Assembly: GCF_032884065.1 (NCBI RefSeq)
Contig: NC_088872.1
Location: forward strand, 310,001 to 374,000
From: Artemia franciscana
Lineage: Eukaryota; Arthropoda; Branchiopoda; Anostraca; Artemiidae
Length of the DNA: 64,000 nt
Reading direction: 5' to 3'
Shown here: in pieces, positions 1 to 12,353 of the stretch
How the letters are laid out: every line of letters begins with the position of its first letter
Numbering within the stretch: position 1 is the first letter of the stretch
Notes under the pieces: generated by a model
Told to the model about the DNA's origin: nothing
Databases searched by the model: none
Seen by the model: the letters and a program-made list of their open reading frames with translations, nothing else
Translations under genes and position numbers: made by a program

Positions 1-1560
1 AGGGGTTTAGTTGCCCTCCACTTTTGACTATTACAAAGGGCACTAACCCTCTCAATTTGGAACTAGTGTTTTTTGAAGCCCCTACGACAACAAATAGTCA
101 TCTCTAAATTAATTCAGATATAATCATAACCTTAGACACATTTCGGGAAAATAAAAAGTATTGAGGGTATCCAACCTCCAATGACGCTGAATCTCAAAAA
201 TGACGCTAAAACGTCTGATTAGTAATCAAAAGAGCCCCCTTCGAAATTTATGCGATCACTCTTTCTATAAAAACCTTACACGCCCCCAGGGCATAACCTA
301 CAACACTTTCCTTAAGGGCACTAAGGGGGAGGGGTTGCCATCCTTCAACGGATAATTTATGGACCTTTCAACTACGTTGAACGAAATGGCTATCTTAAAA
401 TTTTGATTGGGTGTGTTAGGGGAATTGGTGAGTGTGGAAGGGGGGTTAGTGGCCCTCCAATCCCTTTCACCTATTAAAATGGACATTAGACCTTTCAATG
501 TCCAATCTAACGAGCTCTTTCCGAAGTTTTTACGACAACAAATAGCCATCTCAAAATTTCTATCAGATGCATTTCAGGAAAATACGAGGTGGAGGGGTGT
601 CCACCTCCTTAAGTTTCTACGATAACAAATGGCCATCTCAAAGTTTCTATCAGATACATTTCCAAAAAATACGAGGTGGGGGGGGTAGAGGTATCTACCC
701 ACCGATTGCTCTGAATCATAAAAAGGACCCTAGAACTTCTGATTACCAATCGAATGGGTCCTTTTTCAAAGTTTATACGATCACGCTTTCTATCCTTACC
801 TTATATGTCCCTAGGGCACAGCTTACAACCTTTACCATGTGGGCAGTGGGGGTTGTCTTCCTCAAAGACATACTCTCCGGGCCTTTCAACTATGTTTATT
901 AAAATGGTAATCTCAAAATGTTGCTTCGGTGCGTTTGGGGAGATAGTAGGCGTGGGAAGTGGGCGGTTAGTCACCCTCCAATCACTTTGACTATTAAAAA
1001 GGACACCAGCTCTTTCAATTTCCAACCGAATCTGCCTTTTTTGATTTTTTTTTTAACGACAGCCAATAGCTATCTCAAAATTTCTTTCAGATTTATTTCA
1101 GGAAAATGTGAAATGTGAGGGGCATATCCACAATCCCATCACTCTGGATCTCAAAAAGGGCACCAAAACTTCTGATCAGCAATCTAATGAACTCCCTCCG
1201 AAGTTTATACGATCACCATTTCTAATTAAACCTTGTATGCCCCCAGGACACAACTTACAATCCTTCCCTCAAGAGCCCTTGGGGGGGGGGGGGTTGTCAT
1301 CATCAAAGATATAATTGACAGACCTTCAAACTACGTTGAACAAAATGGCTATCGCAAAATTTTGGTTGGCTGTGTTTAGGGAAATGCTGGACGTGGGAGA
1401 GGTGTTTGTTGCCCTCCAATCACTTTTGACTATTAAAAAAGGCACAAGCCCTTCGGTGCATTTGATTTTCAATCGAATGTACCCTTTTTAAAGTTCCTAC
1501 TACGATTTCTTCGATAAGAAGTCCCCTGGGCTGAAACAAAACTAAATAAATAATAAATAA
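1..1560 (+). repeat. Degenerate tandem G-run-rich repeat (composite family, partial copy)
   Basis: Units of roughly 450-520 bp recur with the same order of landmarks. These are a G-run, then 'AATGGCTATCTTAAAATTTT' or a variant (near 385, 905 and 1345), then a short AT-rich step, then 'GCCCTCCAATC' and 'GAAGTTT.TACGA'. The same landmarks recur at 46150-47690 and 56400-58230, so this is one end of a larger repeat family cut by the window edge. The short ORFs here run through the repeats in several frames and have no protein character. I see no gene. Confidence 0.7.
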
Positions 1561-2789
1561 TGATATATTATAGGCAGCGCAATAGAGCTTCCTATGACTT
1601 AGTCCAATCATTTTGCTTTTTTAGTCAGCCTGAGTAAAGAATGAAGTGGGCACAGTGAATTACTTATTCATCGTTTAATATTTTTTTTTCCACCGAGACA
1701 TTTCGAACAGAAGGAGTTGTTGTAGAAACTTCGGAAACCCACCCTCAAACACACCTTTCCCCCAAAAGACATTCAATCAAATTTTTAAATAGCCATCTTG
1801 TTTGGCATAGTTGAAAGGTCCAATATATATTTCTCTGGAGGTAAGACACCCCACCTACAGCCCTTGGGGCATGGGCTGTATCGTTTAATGCAGCTCATTA
1901 CTTCTCTCTGAAAAACTTGCTTTGTGGTAAAAGTTTTTTTTTTTCAATCCATTCCTTAAAGAGAGATGTTAAAACCTACAACGACTAGAAATTATACCAT
2001 ACGTGAGAGGGACTGAGCAAGTTGCTACCTCAACTACCTGCTCATCGCTCTTTACCATAGAGGTTAGCTTTCACTTTACTAGAATTAATTCTTATTATCA
2101 AACCTGTAATTTCATCCTAACTGTGGAAGGGAGACGAATGCCTTGTAATATAAAAGGTGAATAAAGCATTTGGAATAACAATCTGATTCTACCTTGTGAA
2201 TTATGTCACATTTTAGTACATGACAAGTTAAGCTTTACTGGGAGAAGAATGGAAAAGGTGGGAGGTAGAGAGCCTTACACATCTCGTGTAAAATATTTAT
2301 CAAATCAGTCTTCCTTCTCTTGCTACATATCAAACACATTCCTTTCAATCGTGTGTTGCTAAGTTAAATAAAGCTGCTGCAAAAAAAAAAAAAAAAAATA
2401 CAAGGGAAAAAGGTACACAACAATTGAATTTGCATCTTAAAGGGGCAAAATCTATTTATGTTTCTGAATCTTTTGATGTGCTAACAGATTGATGAGAATC
2501 CTGAGAAAATCAGAACCTTAAATCAGAACCTTAAAATCAGAGCCTGGATGCACACAGATCATAATCTGTGCAATAGCATAGAGTTAATAAGGAGTAATAT
2601 GACTCCCATGCATTCCCCTCCACCCTTGTCGAGTCATATTGAACGGATGATTGTTAGAAGCTGAAACAGGGGCTACTCGATCACAACAGCTAATATCTAG
2701 TCCTTTTTAGTAACAAATGTGTACCCAAAGAGTAAGGGTAACTCATAAGATTGGAAACTGCCGCTAGTGTCGACAAGCAAACATAAACA
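1561..2789. other. Unassigned low-complexity and unique stretch
   Basis: I see no coding exon or recognisable element. There is an A-run near 2381-2398 and otherwise ordinary AT-rich sequence. Around 1690-1900 there are scattered landmarks of the same repeat family (for example 'CTTGGGGCATGGGCTG'), so part is probably decayed repeat. Confidence 0.5.
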
Positions 2790-4735
2790 CCATCGAGTGT
2801 TCGGTGAAGCTTGGCATTTCCTCAAGCTTTTTCTCGTTTTTATGGCACTTGGTATTAACCAAGTGACATATAGCGATCGGAAATTCTATCGGTCTGTCTG
2901 TCGGTCCTGGTTTTGCTACTTTAGGCACTTCCAGGTAAGCGAGGACGATGAATTTGGCAGGTGTATCAGGGACTGGACCAGATTAAATTAAAAAGAGTCG
3001 TTTTCCCCGTTTGACCATCTGGGGGAGGGCGGATTGGGGGGCCCGGTAAATCGAAAAAATATAGAAAAAATAAAGTATTTTTAACATACGGACGGTTGAT
3101 AAGATCTTAATAAAATTTGATTTTTGGAAGGATAATGTGTCTCAGAGCTGTAATTTTAAATCCCGACCGGATCTGGTGACATTTGAGTGGAGTTGGGAGG
3201 GGAAAACCTAAAATCTTGGAAAGCACTTAGAGTGGAGGGATCGGGATGAAACTTGGTGGGTAGAATAAGCAAATATTGTAGATACGTGATTGACATAACC
3301 GAAACGGATCCGCTCTCTTTGGGGTAGTTGGGGGGGTAGTTCTGAAAAATTAGAAAAATGAGGTATTTTTAACTTACGAACGGGTGATCGGATCTCAATG
3401 GAATTTTATATTTAGAAGAATATCGTGCCTAAAAGCTCTTATTTTAAATTCCGACCAGATCTGGTGACATTGGGGGGAGTTTGGGGGAGCCTAAAATCAT
3501 GGAAAACACTAAGATTGGAGGGTTCGGGATGAAGCTTGGTGTGAAATATAAGCAGAAGTCTTAGATACGTGATTTGCATAATTGGAACGGATCCGCTCTA
3601 ATGGGGGGGGGGGGGGGTAATTTTGAAGAATTTTAAAAAATGATGTGTTTTTAACTTACGAAGGAGTGATCAGATCTTCCTGAAACTTGATATTTAGAAG
3701 GACCTCGTAACTCAAATCTCTTATTTTAAATCTCAACCGGATCCAGCGTCATTGGGGGGGGGGGGATATCTAAGAAAATACTTAAAGCGGAGAGATCAGG
3801 ATGAAACTGGATGGGAAGAATAAAAACCTGTCTAAAATACATGACTGACATAACCGGACCGAATCTGCTCTCTTTGGTGGAGTTGGGGGAGGGGGCCTGG
3901 TAATTTGGAAAAATAAGGTACTTGTAGCTTACGAAAGAGTGACCAGATCTTAATGAAATTTGATAATTAGAAGGATCTTATACTTTAAAACTCTAATTTT
4001 AAATTCCGACCAGATCCTGTGACATCGGGGGGAGCTGGAGGGGGAAACTGGAATTCTTGGAAAACGTGAAAATCGGGGTGTTTTATATTACGAAAAGGTG
4101 ATCGGATCTTAATGAAATTTGATACTTAGAAGGAATTCATGTCTCAGAGCTCTTATTTCAAATCCCGACCAGATCTTTTGACATTGGGGGTAGTTGGAGG
4201 GGGAAATCTTAGAAAACACTTGGAGTGGAGGAATCAGGATGAAGCTTGGTGGATAGAATAAGCAAATGTCCTTGATACGTGATTGACGTAACCGTACTGG
4301 ATTCGCTCTCTTTTGGGGAGTTGGGGGGTAGGGGTTCAGTGATTTGGTGAATTTGGTGCTTCTGGACGTTCTAGAACGATGAAAATTGGTTGGTGTGTCA
4401 GGGAGCTGCACAAATTGACTTGATAAGGTCGTTTTCTTAGATTTGACCATCTGGGGGGCTAAAGGGAGAGGAAATATTAGAAAAAATTAGGTATTTATAA
4501 GTTACGAGCGGGTGATCGGATCTTAATGAAATTTGATATATAGAAGGACACCGTGACTCATAGCTCTTATTTTAAATCCTGAACTCATTAAGCCTCTGAT
4601 TTTCCTTTTAAATCAATCTATTGATTCTTAGAATTTTATTAGAGCTCATACCATGTAAGCTCTTGGCTCTTAGCTTCTTGTCTCGTGACAAGTGCCATAT
4701 GAGCTCTTAGCTCTTTTTCTGTGAGGAACTGAGAT
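2790..4735 (+). repeat. 1.9-kb element with ~300-bp tandem units (copy 1)
   Basis: The order is: a head with a short inverted repeat (CACTTGG..CCAAGTG near 2848) and a GTCTGTCTGTCGGTC stretch near 2893; then about five degenerate units of roughly 300 bp, each with 'GATCGGATCTTAATGAAATT', 'AGAGCTCTTATTTTAAAT', 'GATCTGGTGACATTGGGGGG' and 'GGATCCGCTCTCTTTGG'; then a tail with GAGCTC/AGCTCTTAGCTC motifs near 4630-4720. The same head, unit array and tail occur reversed at 16745-18665, so this is a discrete repeated element and not a local satellite. No coding capacity is visible. Boundaries are approximate. Confidence 0.8.
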
Positions 4736-5066
4736 CAGACACACATCGCTACCCAAATTTTACTGATTGTACTAATCAATTAATTGCTCTTATTATTACA
4801 CCGAAGATATGGCAAGTGTCTCCAAACTCTAGATGTCTTTGATACTTTCTTTTGTCTACACTAGAGCCAGTTCCCAATCTTATAAGCTAGCTATGCTCTT
4901 TGCCTATATCCATGGCATTGGACCAGTAGATTTGCTATAGATTTGCTTTATTCTGTGACTTTCTATTTGAATTTACCTCAATTTTCCTTCAGAAGTTGAA
5001 AACATATATACAAATGATCATAGGCCAGTTTTTGATACTGCGAATACATTTTTATTTCTTAAGCAG

Positions 5067-5193
5067 GAAGAAAGTTCTTTGGCTAGTTCTTCCAGTGTAT
5101 CTGCAAAACTTGAACTAGTCTTAGAAGAAGAAGAAGAAGAAGAGGTTGATGCCGACCCACTTAAGCTGGATTCAACTACTAGAAAGAACGAAG
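5067..5193 (+). CDS. Candidate internal exon, acidic Ser/Glu-rich segment
   Basis: A pyrimidine-rich tract ending in AAGCAG is followed by 127 nt open in one frame only (phase 0 in, phase 1 out) and then a GTATGT donor at 5194. The predicted 42 residues begin EESSLASSSSVSAKLELV, continue with seven Glu, and end near TTRKNE. The other two forward frames hit stops within 55 nt. Codon use is balanced and the flanks are AT-rich, as expected of an internal exon. No partner exon could be identified, so the gene and function are unknown. It may be a chance exon around a (GAA)n tract. Confidence 0.35.
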
Positions 5194-5439
5194 GTATGTT
5201 TTGAACCAAAGAATTTATTGGTGTTTGGTTCCTATCATGACAAAATATAATGCGAGATCAAAAGTTAAAATGGTTATTCAACTGAAATATAGTTATATAT
5301 TCAATATATTGAAACTGTGTTTTTTTTAGGTAGCTCTGAATACCATTAATATCAACTTAGTACATGTATGATATAGCACCAACCTAATACAAAATTTCAC
5401 ATTTTTCTAGGTAGGAGGAAAATTTTTTTTAACTAAACT

Positions 5440-5792
5440 ATCTTTCGCCTGGAGTTTTGGGGGAGGGGGTCATTTTATATCCAAAGACATAGTTATCAGG
5501 CCTTTCAACTATGATAAACAACATGGCTATCTCAAAATTTTGATAAGACGATGTTGGCAGAAATAGGGTTAGTAAGGGGGCCTAGTTCCCTCCAATATTT
5601 TTGGTCACTCAAGAAGGGTAATAAAACTTCTAATTTCTGTTCAAATGACTCCTCTCCCAGTATTCTGGGTATTGGTTCGTAACGATTGTCCCCTAGGAAA
5701 CACACAAAAAAAATTAATAAAAGTGCATCCATGATCTTTCTTCTGAAAAAAAAAATAAAAAAAAAAAAAATCAAAATTCCATATTTCAGTCC
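5440..5792 (+). repeat. Fragment of the Helitron-like family, plus orientation
   Basis: Landmarks of the inner and 3' part of the 53623-56073 element appear in the same orientation: 'CAAAGACATAGTTAT', 'AACATGGCTATCTCAAAATT', a CCTCCAAT/GTCACT step, 'CCCCTAGGAAA', and an A-rich tract before 'AAAATTCCATATTT'. It stops near 5790, where the sequence switches to the same family in the opposite orientation. Confidence 0.55.
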
Positions 5793-6862
5793 CCGTGGGT
5801 GGGGCTACAAGTTACAAACTTTGACCAGTGCTTACATATAGAAATGGTTAATGGGAAGTGTACAGACGTTTTCAGGGGGATTTTTTGGTTGAAAGGAAAG
5901 GTTTACAAGAGGGGGATATGTTTGGAGAACTTTCCATCGAGGAATTTGTCATGGGGGAAGAAAATTTCCATGAAGGGAGTGCAGGATTTTCTAGCATTAT
6001 TAAAAAAAACAATGAAAACATAAATATGAAAGTTTTTTAACTGGAAGTAAGGAGCAGCATTAAAACTTAAAACGAACAGAAATTATAACGCATATGAGGG
6101 GCTCACCTCCTCCTAATACCTCGTTCTTTACGTAAAGTATTTTTAGTGATTTGAACTATTTATTCTACGGCTTTTGTGATTCAGGGGTCATTCTTAATGA
6201 ATTGGGACAAAATTTAATCTTAGTGTAAAGAGCGAGGTACTGACGAGGGGGCGAACCCCTCGTATATATAATAAAAACATGAGATTACGAAAGTTCGTTA
6301 CGTAAACTAATTTATAAGTTACGTTTATCTTTTACTAATAAAAACATTCGTAAAAAAATCAAAAATTCTAGTTGTCTTTTTAAGTAACCAAAAAGTCGCA
6401 GGGCAACTAGGCTTCCTCCATCGTTTCCTTTTTCTCAAAATAATTCGATCAAAACTATGAGAAAGCCATTTACCCATAAAAAAATTAACTTGCAAATTTC
6501 GTGTTAATTATTCCTCTGCGGAGAGCCAAAATCAAACATGCATTGATTCAAAAACGTTCAGAAATTAAACAAAAAAAAACAAGTTTTTTTAGCTGAAAGT
6601 AAGGAGCGACATTAGAACTTAAAACGAACAGAAATTAATTCGTGTATGAAAGGGGCTGCTTCCTCATCAACGCCCCGCTCTTTACGCAAAAGTTTTTTAC
6701 TGTTTTAAAAAGCAGAGTTGAGAGAAAAAGTCAAACTTTAGCGTAAAGAGCGGGGCGTTGATGAGGAAGCAGCCCCTTCCATATACGAATTAATTTCTGT
6801 TCGTTTTAAGTTCTAATGTCGCTCCTTACTTTCAGCTAAAAAAACTTGTTTTTTTTATTTAA
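5793..6862 (-). mobile_element. Helitron-like repeat, 3'-truncated copy
   Basis: Read on the minus strand this is the 5' two-thirds of the family. It starts at TTAAATAAAAAAAACAAG (minus-strand start at 6862) and carries the long terminal palindrome (about 6567-6862, arms of about 125 nt, loop about 45 nt). Next come the second hairpin region (GCGAGGTACTGACGAGGGGG near 6230) and the part ending at 'CCCCGTGGGTGGGGC'. The 3' terminal hairpin is missing. No protein is encoded. Confidence 0.75.
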
Positions 6863-8200
6863 TTGCAGACAAGGCCTTCAAATTTCCATAATAGGATTCC
6901 CTTATATGCTGAATCTGATGGTGTGATTTTCTTTGAAATTCTTTGATTTTTAGGATTTTTCACCCCTTTTTCGATAATCAGGCCAATTTTCTCAGGCTCG
7001 TAGCCTTTTATTGATAACACTAAACAGAACGACTATGATATATATGGAATCCGCATATTAAGTTGATTCTTTTGTTATGTACTTATTGGTATCAAAATTC
7101 CGTTTTTTAAAGTTTCCATTACTATTCAGCCGCGTTGCTTCTTGCTTACAGTTCGTTAAAGTAAATAAGTGAGTATAGTTACCGGCAAAATCGCAAAAAT
7201 GTGGTATAGTTCCTGAATCAGTATGAGACGGCAAATTTGTCTCATCCGGCAGTTTGTTTCAACGCATTTATCAACCTTTGGTTACTATCTGCAATGGCTC
7301 ACTCTTTACTAGGTTACAGCTACTGCTGTAACTATAATAATATTGGGTTAAATCAGAACTGACTTACGGATCATAAAAAATAAAATAAAAAATTATCATC
7401 GATGTTGCCTCAGTAGTGTCCACTTCATTGTATTATATAGGAAAAAATATGTTTGTTCACTGCAAGGGCAAGACGACATGAAAAACTTTACGAATATCAA
7501 TTTGACTCTTAGACTTATCGACTTAGACATATGAAATGTGTCTAATTAAAGTCAAATAGCAGTCAATTTGTGAATAATTCTTTTGACAGTATGATTTCTA
7601 CATAAAATTTTATATTATGTTCTAGTGGAAAGATGGATCTTTAATTGCCATCTACTAAAATATAATAAGCACATTTCCACCTTTTGATCACTCTTGGTAT
7701 AAACAGTTGATACAAAACCGTGATTCTAATTAGTTTTTATTTATACTAAGAGAAAAGTTTACCCTGGAGTTGTTTACCTTGGAGGCTATGCAAAATAGCA
7801 TTTTAGAAAGTTTTTAACCTCTCGCGTATCTCAAAAAGTATTATCATTATCATTTTAGTCCTTGCTAAGTTTGTTGTTTAACAATACAATATGATAGAAT
7901 TGAAACTTCCATACTGTGAAACCTTGAAACCACTGAAAAAGAAGTGTCAGACTTGGGAAATTCGGTGGTTTGATTCAAGTCAAGTTTACATCTTTTTTGT
8001 GGCGGTAATTTTTCAATATTCTAGTTGAAAATAGCGACGAAATATCTACAGAAATAATTTCCACTGTCTTGAAATTTTCCCTATTGTCTCTACGTTGTAT
8101 TTGTTTGTCCAGTTAAATATATTTCTGCAAATAAATTTGGCTGGTCATTTAAAACCGACTAAACTTTACGTAAATAAAGCTATCAAATCAAATTGTCTTG
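6863..8200. other. Intergenic, no feature seen
   Basis: AT-rich sequence with stops in all frames and no splice-bounded open segment that I could support. A short piece near 6900-7150 has weak similarity to the inner part of the Helitron-like family (TTCTTTGATTTTTAGGATTTT, then GGCTCGTAGCC). Confidence 0.5.
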
Positions 8201-9946
8201 TTATATAAAATAAGAAAACTAGATTTTCTAAATGAAAGTAAGGAGCATCATTAAAACTTAAAACGAACAGAAATTACTCCGTACATGAAAGGGGCTTTTC
8301 CTCCTCAACGCCCCGCTCTTTACGCTAAAGTTTGACTCTTTCTCTTAACTCTATTTCTAAAACAGTAAGAAACTTTAGCGTAAAGAGCGGGGCGTTGAGG
8401 AGCAAAAGCCCCTTTCATATACGGAGTAATTTCTGTTCGTTTCAAGTTTTAATGATGATCCTTACTTTCATTTGAAATATCAGGTTTTTTTTTATTTAAT
8501 TTCTGAACGTTTTTGAATTAATGCATGTTTGATTTTGACTCTCCGCAAATAGATTATTAAAATGAAATCTGCATATTAATTCTGTTTTTGGATAAATGGC
8601 TTTCTCTTAATTTAGATAAGACAATTTTGATAAATAAAGGGTGAATAAGGAGGCCTAGTTTCTCCAATTTTTCGGTTACTTAAAAAGGCAACTAGAACTT
8701 TTAATTTTTAACCAACGTTTTTCTTAGTAAAAAATTTACGTAACTTAAGAATTAACTTACGTAACAAACTTTTATATTCTTATATTTTTATTATTTATAT
8801 GAGGGGGTTTGTACCCTCGTTCATACCTCGCTCTTTACACTAAATCGTAAGTTTTGTCCCAATTCTTTAAGAATGACCCCTGAATCAGAAAGGCCGTAGA
8901 ATAAATAGTTGAAATTACTAAAAATACTTTAGCATAAAGAGCGAGGTATTTATCTCCTCCTAAATACCTTGCTCTTTATGCTAAAATATTTTTAGAGCCC
9001 CTCATATGCATAATAATCTCTGTTCGTTTTAAGTTTCAATGCTACTACTTACTTTCAATTGAAAAAACTTTTTCATGTTTATTTTTTGAATTGAATTTTT
9101 TTAGTAATGCTAGAAAATCCTGCGCCTTTTCATTGAATTTCTCTTCCCTCATGACATATTCCTCCAAAGAAAGCTCCTCCCACATAGCCCCCTCCTCTCA
9201 ACCCCATACCCCGAACCAAAAAATCCTCCTGAAAACGTCTCTACACTTCCCAATAACTATTACTGTATGTAAACACTGGTCTAAGTTTGTAACTTGCAGC
9301 CCCTCCCCCAGGGACTGTAGGGGAGTAAGTCATTCCCAAAGACATAGTTCTTAAGGTTTTCGACTATGTGGAACCAAATGCATATTTCAAAATTTTGATC
9401 CGTTGACTCTGGGAAAAAAATGAGCGTGGGAGGGGCCTAGGTGCCCTCCAATTTTTTTGATCACTTAAAATGGGCATTAGAACTTTTCATTTCCGTTAGA
9501 ATGAGCCTTCTTGAGACATTCTAGGACCACTTGGTCGATACGATGACCCCTGGAAAAAAAAAAACAAAAAAAAAACAAACAAACAAACGCGTATCCGTGA
9601 TTTGTCTTCTGGCAAAAAATACAAAATTCCACATTTTTGTAGATAGGAGCTTGAAATTTTTGTTTTATGGTTCTCTGATACGCCGAATGCGATGGTGTGA
9701 TTTTCGTTAATATTCTATGACTTTTAGGGGGTGGTTTTCCCTATTTTCCAAAATAAGGCAAATTTTCTCTGGCTCGTAACTTTTGATGACAAAGACTAAA
9801 CTTGATAAAACTTATATATTTCGAAATCAGCATGAAAATTGTATTCTTTTGATGTATCTTTTAGTATCAAAATTCTGTTTGTTACAGTTTTGTTTGCTAT
9901 TGAGCCGGGTCGCTCCTTACCACAGTTCGTTACCACTAACTGTTTG
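8201..9946 (+). mobile_element. Helitron-like repeat, near full-length copy
   Basis: It begins with a diverged family start (TTATATAAAATAAG) and the long palindrome (about 8222-8475, inner arms CCCCGCTCTTTACGCTAAAG and its complement). A second perfect-looking hairpin lies at 8919-8996 (CTAAAAATACTTTAGC..., 8-nt loop TCTCCTCC). It ends with the 3' hairpin CAGTTCGTTACCACTAACTG and TTTGA. The family layout matches 48384-50088. It has no ORF with protein character, so it is non-autonomous. Confidence 0.8.
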
Positions 9947-10650
9947 ATTATTATCAAACTTCTATTCCTTAGAGTTTCAGCATCTATTGACCCTGGCTGC
10001 TCTTTAATTACTAACAATAAGATAGTATGAGACCCATTGGTAAAAATACTTGCATTAGAAGCAGTCGTTTGAGAGGTTTATTCTCTGTATTTGGTTATTT
10101 TCGCTTGTTTTTATTTTGTCTGTATTATTTAATTGTATTATTTAATACAGTTAAATGTTTCATCATTATGATTTCTCCTAGTCCAGATTACGTTTCTGAT
10201 CTTTCAATTAAATATAACTGTGGATGATTAGTTTTCGGGCCTAGATTAGTTTAAATCTAAAGGAATCTCGCCTTTTAATATTTTATAGAACCAACAATTA
10301 CTATACATGGACACACGAAATTTGTTCTTATAGGATCCTAAATAAATGTACAAATCAATTACGGTGTAAAGTACGGTGACGGATTAATATTCAACATTTA
10401 GTCAACATATTAAAGCGTTTCTTCACAGTCAGATTGAATTTTTATTTAATCTACAAGGGTCTATGCTTGAGATATTTTAGAGGGTGAACCTAAAGATATC
10501 CATTACTTTTGTTCATTTTAAAAAAGACTACGAACATATTGTACTAAATTTACGAGTTTTAGTTTTTATGGGACGTCAACGATTAGTAGTTCTTCTAGCT
10601 GTGTACTCAGAGTTAAGTGTCACGTCTGTGATTTATTATTAAGCTAAATC
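9947..10650. other. Intergenic between repeat and gene A 3' side
   Basis: Ordinary AT-rich sequence. The short plus-strand open stretch at 10027-10227 has no recognisable features and is not called. Confidence 0.5.
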
Positions 10651-10654
10651 TCTC

Positions 10655-10722
<68 letters not shown>

Positions 10723-10725
10723 TCT

Positions 10726-10759
<34 letters not shown>

Positions 10760-10794
10760 ATCTCTCTCTCTCTCTCTCTCTCTCCTCCTCTCTC

Positions 10795-10835
<41 letters not shown>
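10651..10835. repeat. (TC)n microsatellite, ~185 bp
   Basis: Nearly uninterrupted CT dinucleotides with a few CTCC or CATC breaks, lying about 200 bp beyond the stop codon of gene A. The minus-strand ORF reading as Arg/Glu repeats is an artefact of this array. Confidence 0.95.
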
Positions 10836-10838
<3 letters not shown>

Positions 10839-11030
10839 AGAGATCTCTTGTGATACTTGAGTATTTTGTAATTGCCATAAGTCCCTTATTGTTGTTTAGA
10901 GAATTGGTAGAAATACGCATAAAATACTATGTATATTATATAAAATTATTCTAACAAAGAAGCAACAAAATATTTTCCTTATAACAGCCAACAGCAGCGG
11001 TAACACGAGACATTTGACAGCCTCTCCAGT

Positions 11031-12301
11031 TTATCCATAAAAGCCACCATAGCCGCCATAGCCACCATAGCCTCCATATCCTCCAAGGCCATATCCACCG
11101 TATCCGTAATATGGATAGCCGAAGCCATATCCTCCGTAAAATCTGCCTTTCTCATCTCTCTTTTGATTGTTTCCTAAATGGATATAAAAGAATTCAGTCT
11201 GATTATGGTAACTTTACAAGCACTGTAGAGAAGCAGCAAAAGTTGTCATTTCTCTTGTTATTGTATTGGAAGTTTCACCAGAAGTGCGTATTTTTTTTTT
11301 GCTCTACTAATATTTTCTTGAAGTCTTAAAAGTCTTTCCAACTAACACTCTTTCTAAGATAATTTAAATTCCTTTTAAAATATGTTATACTACCCCTTTT
11401 TTAAAGTTTAACAAGAAAGGTTTTCTTCTGTTTTATATTTTCCAAATATTCCCTGGTGGTTGGGCCCAAATGTCGGCTTACTGGTAGGATCTTTAAAAAG
11501 ACAATTTTTCGTAATTGTCACCCACATTTTGAGTAACCGAAAAAAAAAGGATGTTGTTTTTTATTTAAATTTTTTTGTTTAATATTCCACGAATGTTCCT
11601 TTTTATTATGTATTCTTATTCAATTTTTACGTCATAATAAAAATTTCTTACTTTTACTTTTGGCAAAATTAAACGAAAGTTCATTACAGTGAAGATGACT
11701 TTTGGGGAACTATACAAAATAATGTGTGTAAAATTGTACACATTGAGATAGCTTAGGATGGGAAGGACTCTAAATTCTTATTTGTAAGTGCCTAGCACGT
11801 GAAATAGTTCTGTATACTCAGCCGAGAAACAAAAACTGATGATAAAAGGGCAATTGATTTCTACTGCAATTTAAGCTATTTCAAAAACATAGTTATTTAC
11901 CGTATGGAGAGTTTAAACTGAAGCTTATAGCAGCGATGTATACTTGTTAGGGAAGAAATAAATTCAAAAAATACATGTAAAATTAAAAACATGTGGACAT
12001 CTTTGGAGTAAATATGTAAGTAAGAATGACAGCACTAGACCCTTAAGGTCCTAACCAGTAGTGCTGATCTCTGTTTCGAGGCCCTTCAGCCGGTCTTCTG
12101 GGATGGGAGAGGGCTGATTCAAGACACCCTCTCAATTTAAATACACATACTTTAAACCCAAGTTACTGCTCAGGACTGTTCCATATTTTGTCCAGACAGT
12201 TAAATATGACCACAACACAACTTTTCAATGAGAGGCAATTTTGAAAATACGGGCTCTAAATTATTTAAAATAACACGTGTGGAAACTGAAAGAAACTGCC
12301 G

Positions 12302-12353
<52 letters not shown>

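Noticed and set aside
5018-5209. Minus-strand Ser-rich ORF
   Set aside because: It is the antisense of the candidate exon at 5067-5193 through its (GAA)n tract. The plus strand has the splice signals.
8201-9946. Canonical Helitron (TC start, hairpin then CTRR end)
   Set aside because: The A/T insertion fits, but hairpin position and the TTTAA end do not, so only a Helitron-like label is used.
10639-10920. Arg/Glu-repeat ORF on the minus strand
   Set aside because: It is a translation of the (TC)n microsatellite, with no flanking splice or protein evidence.
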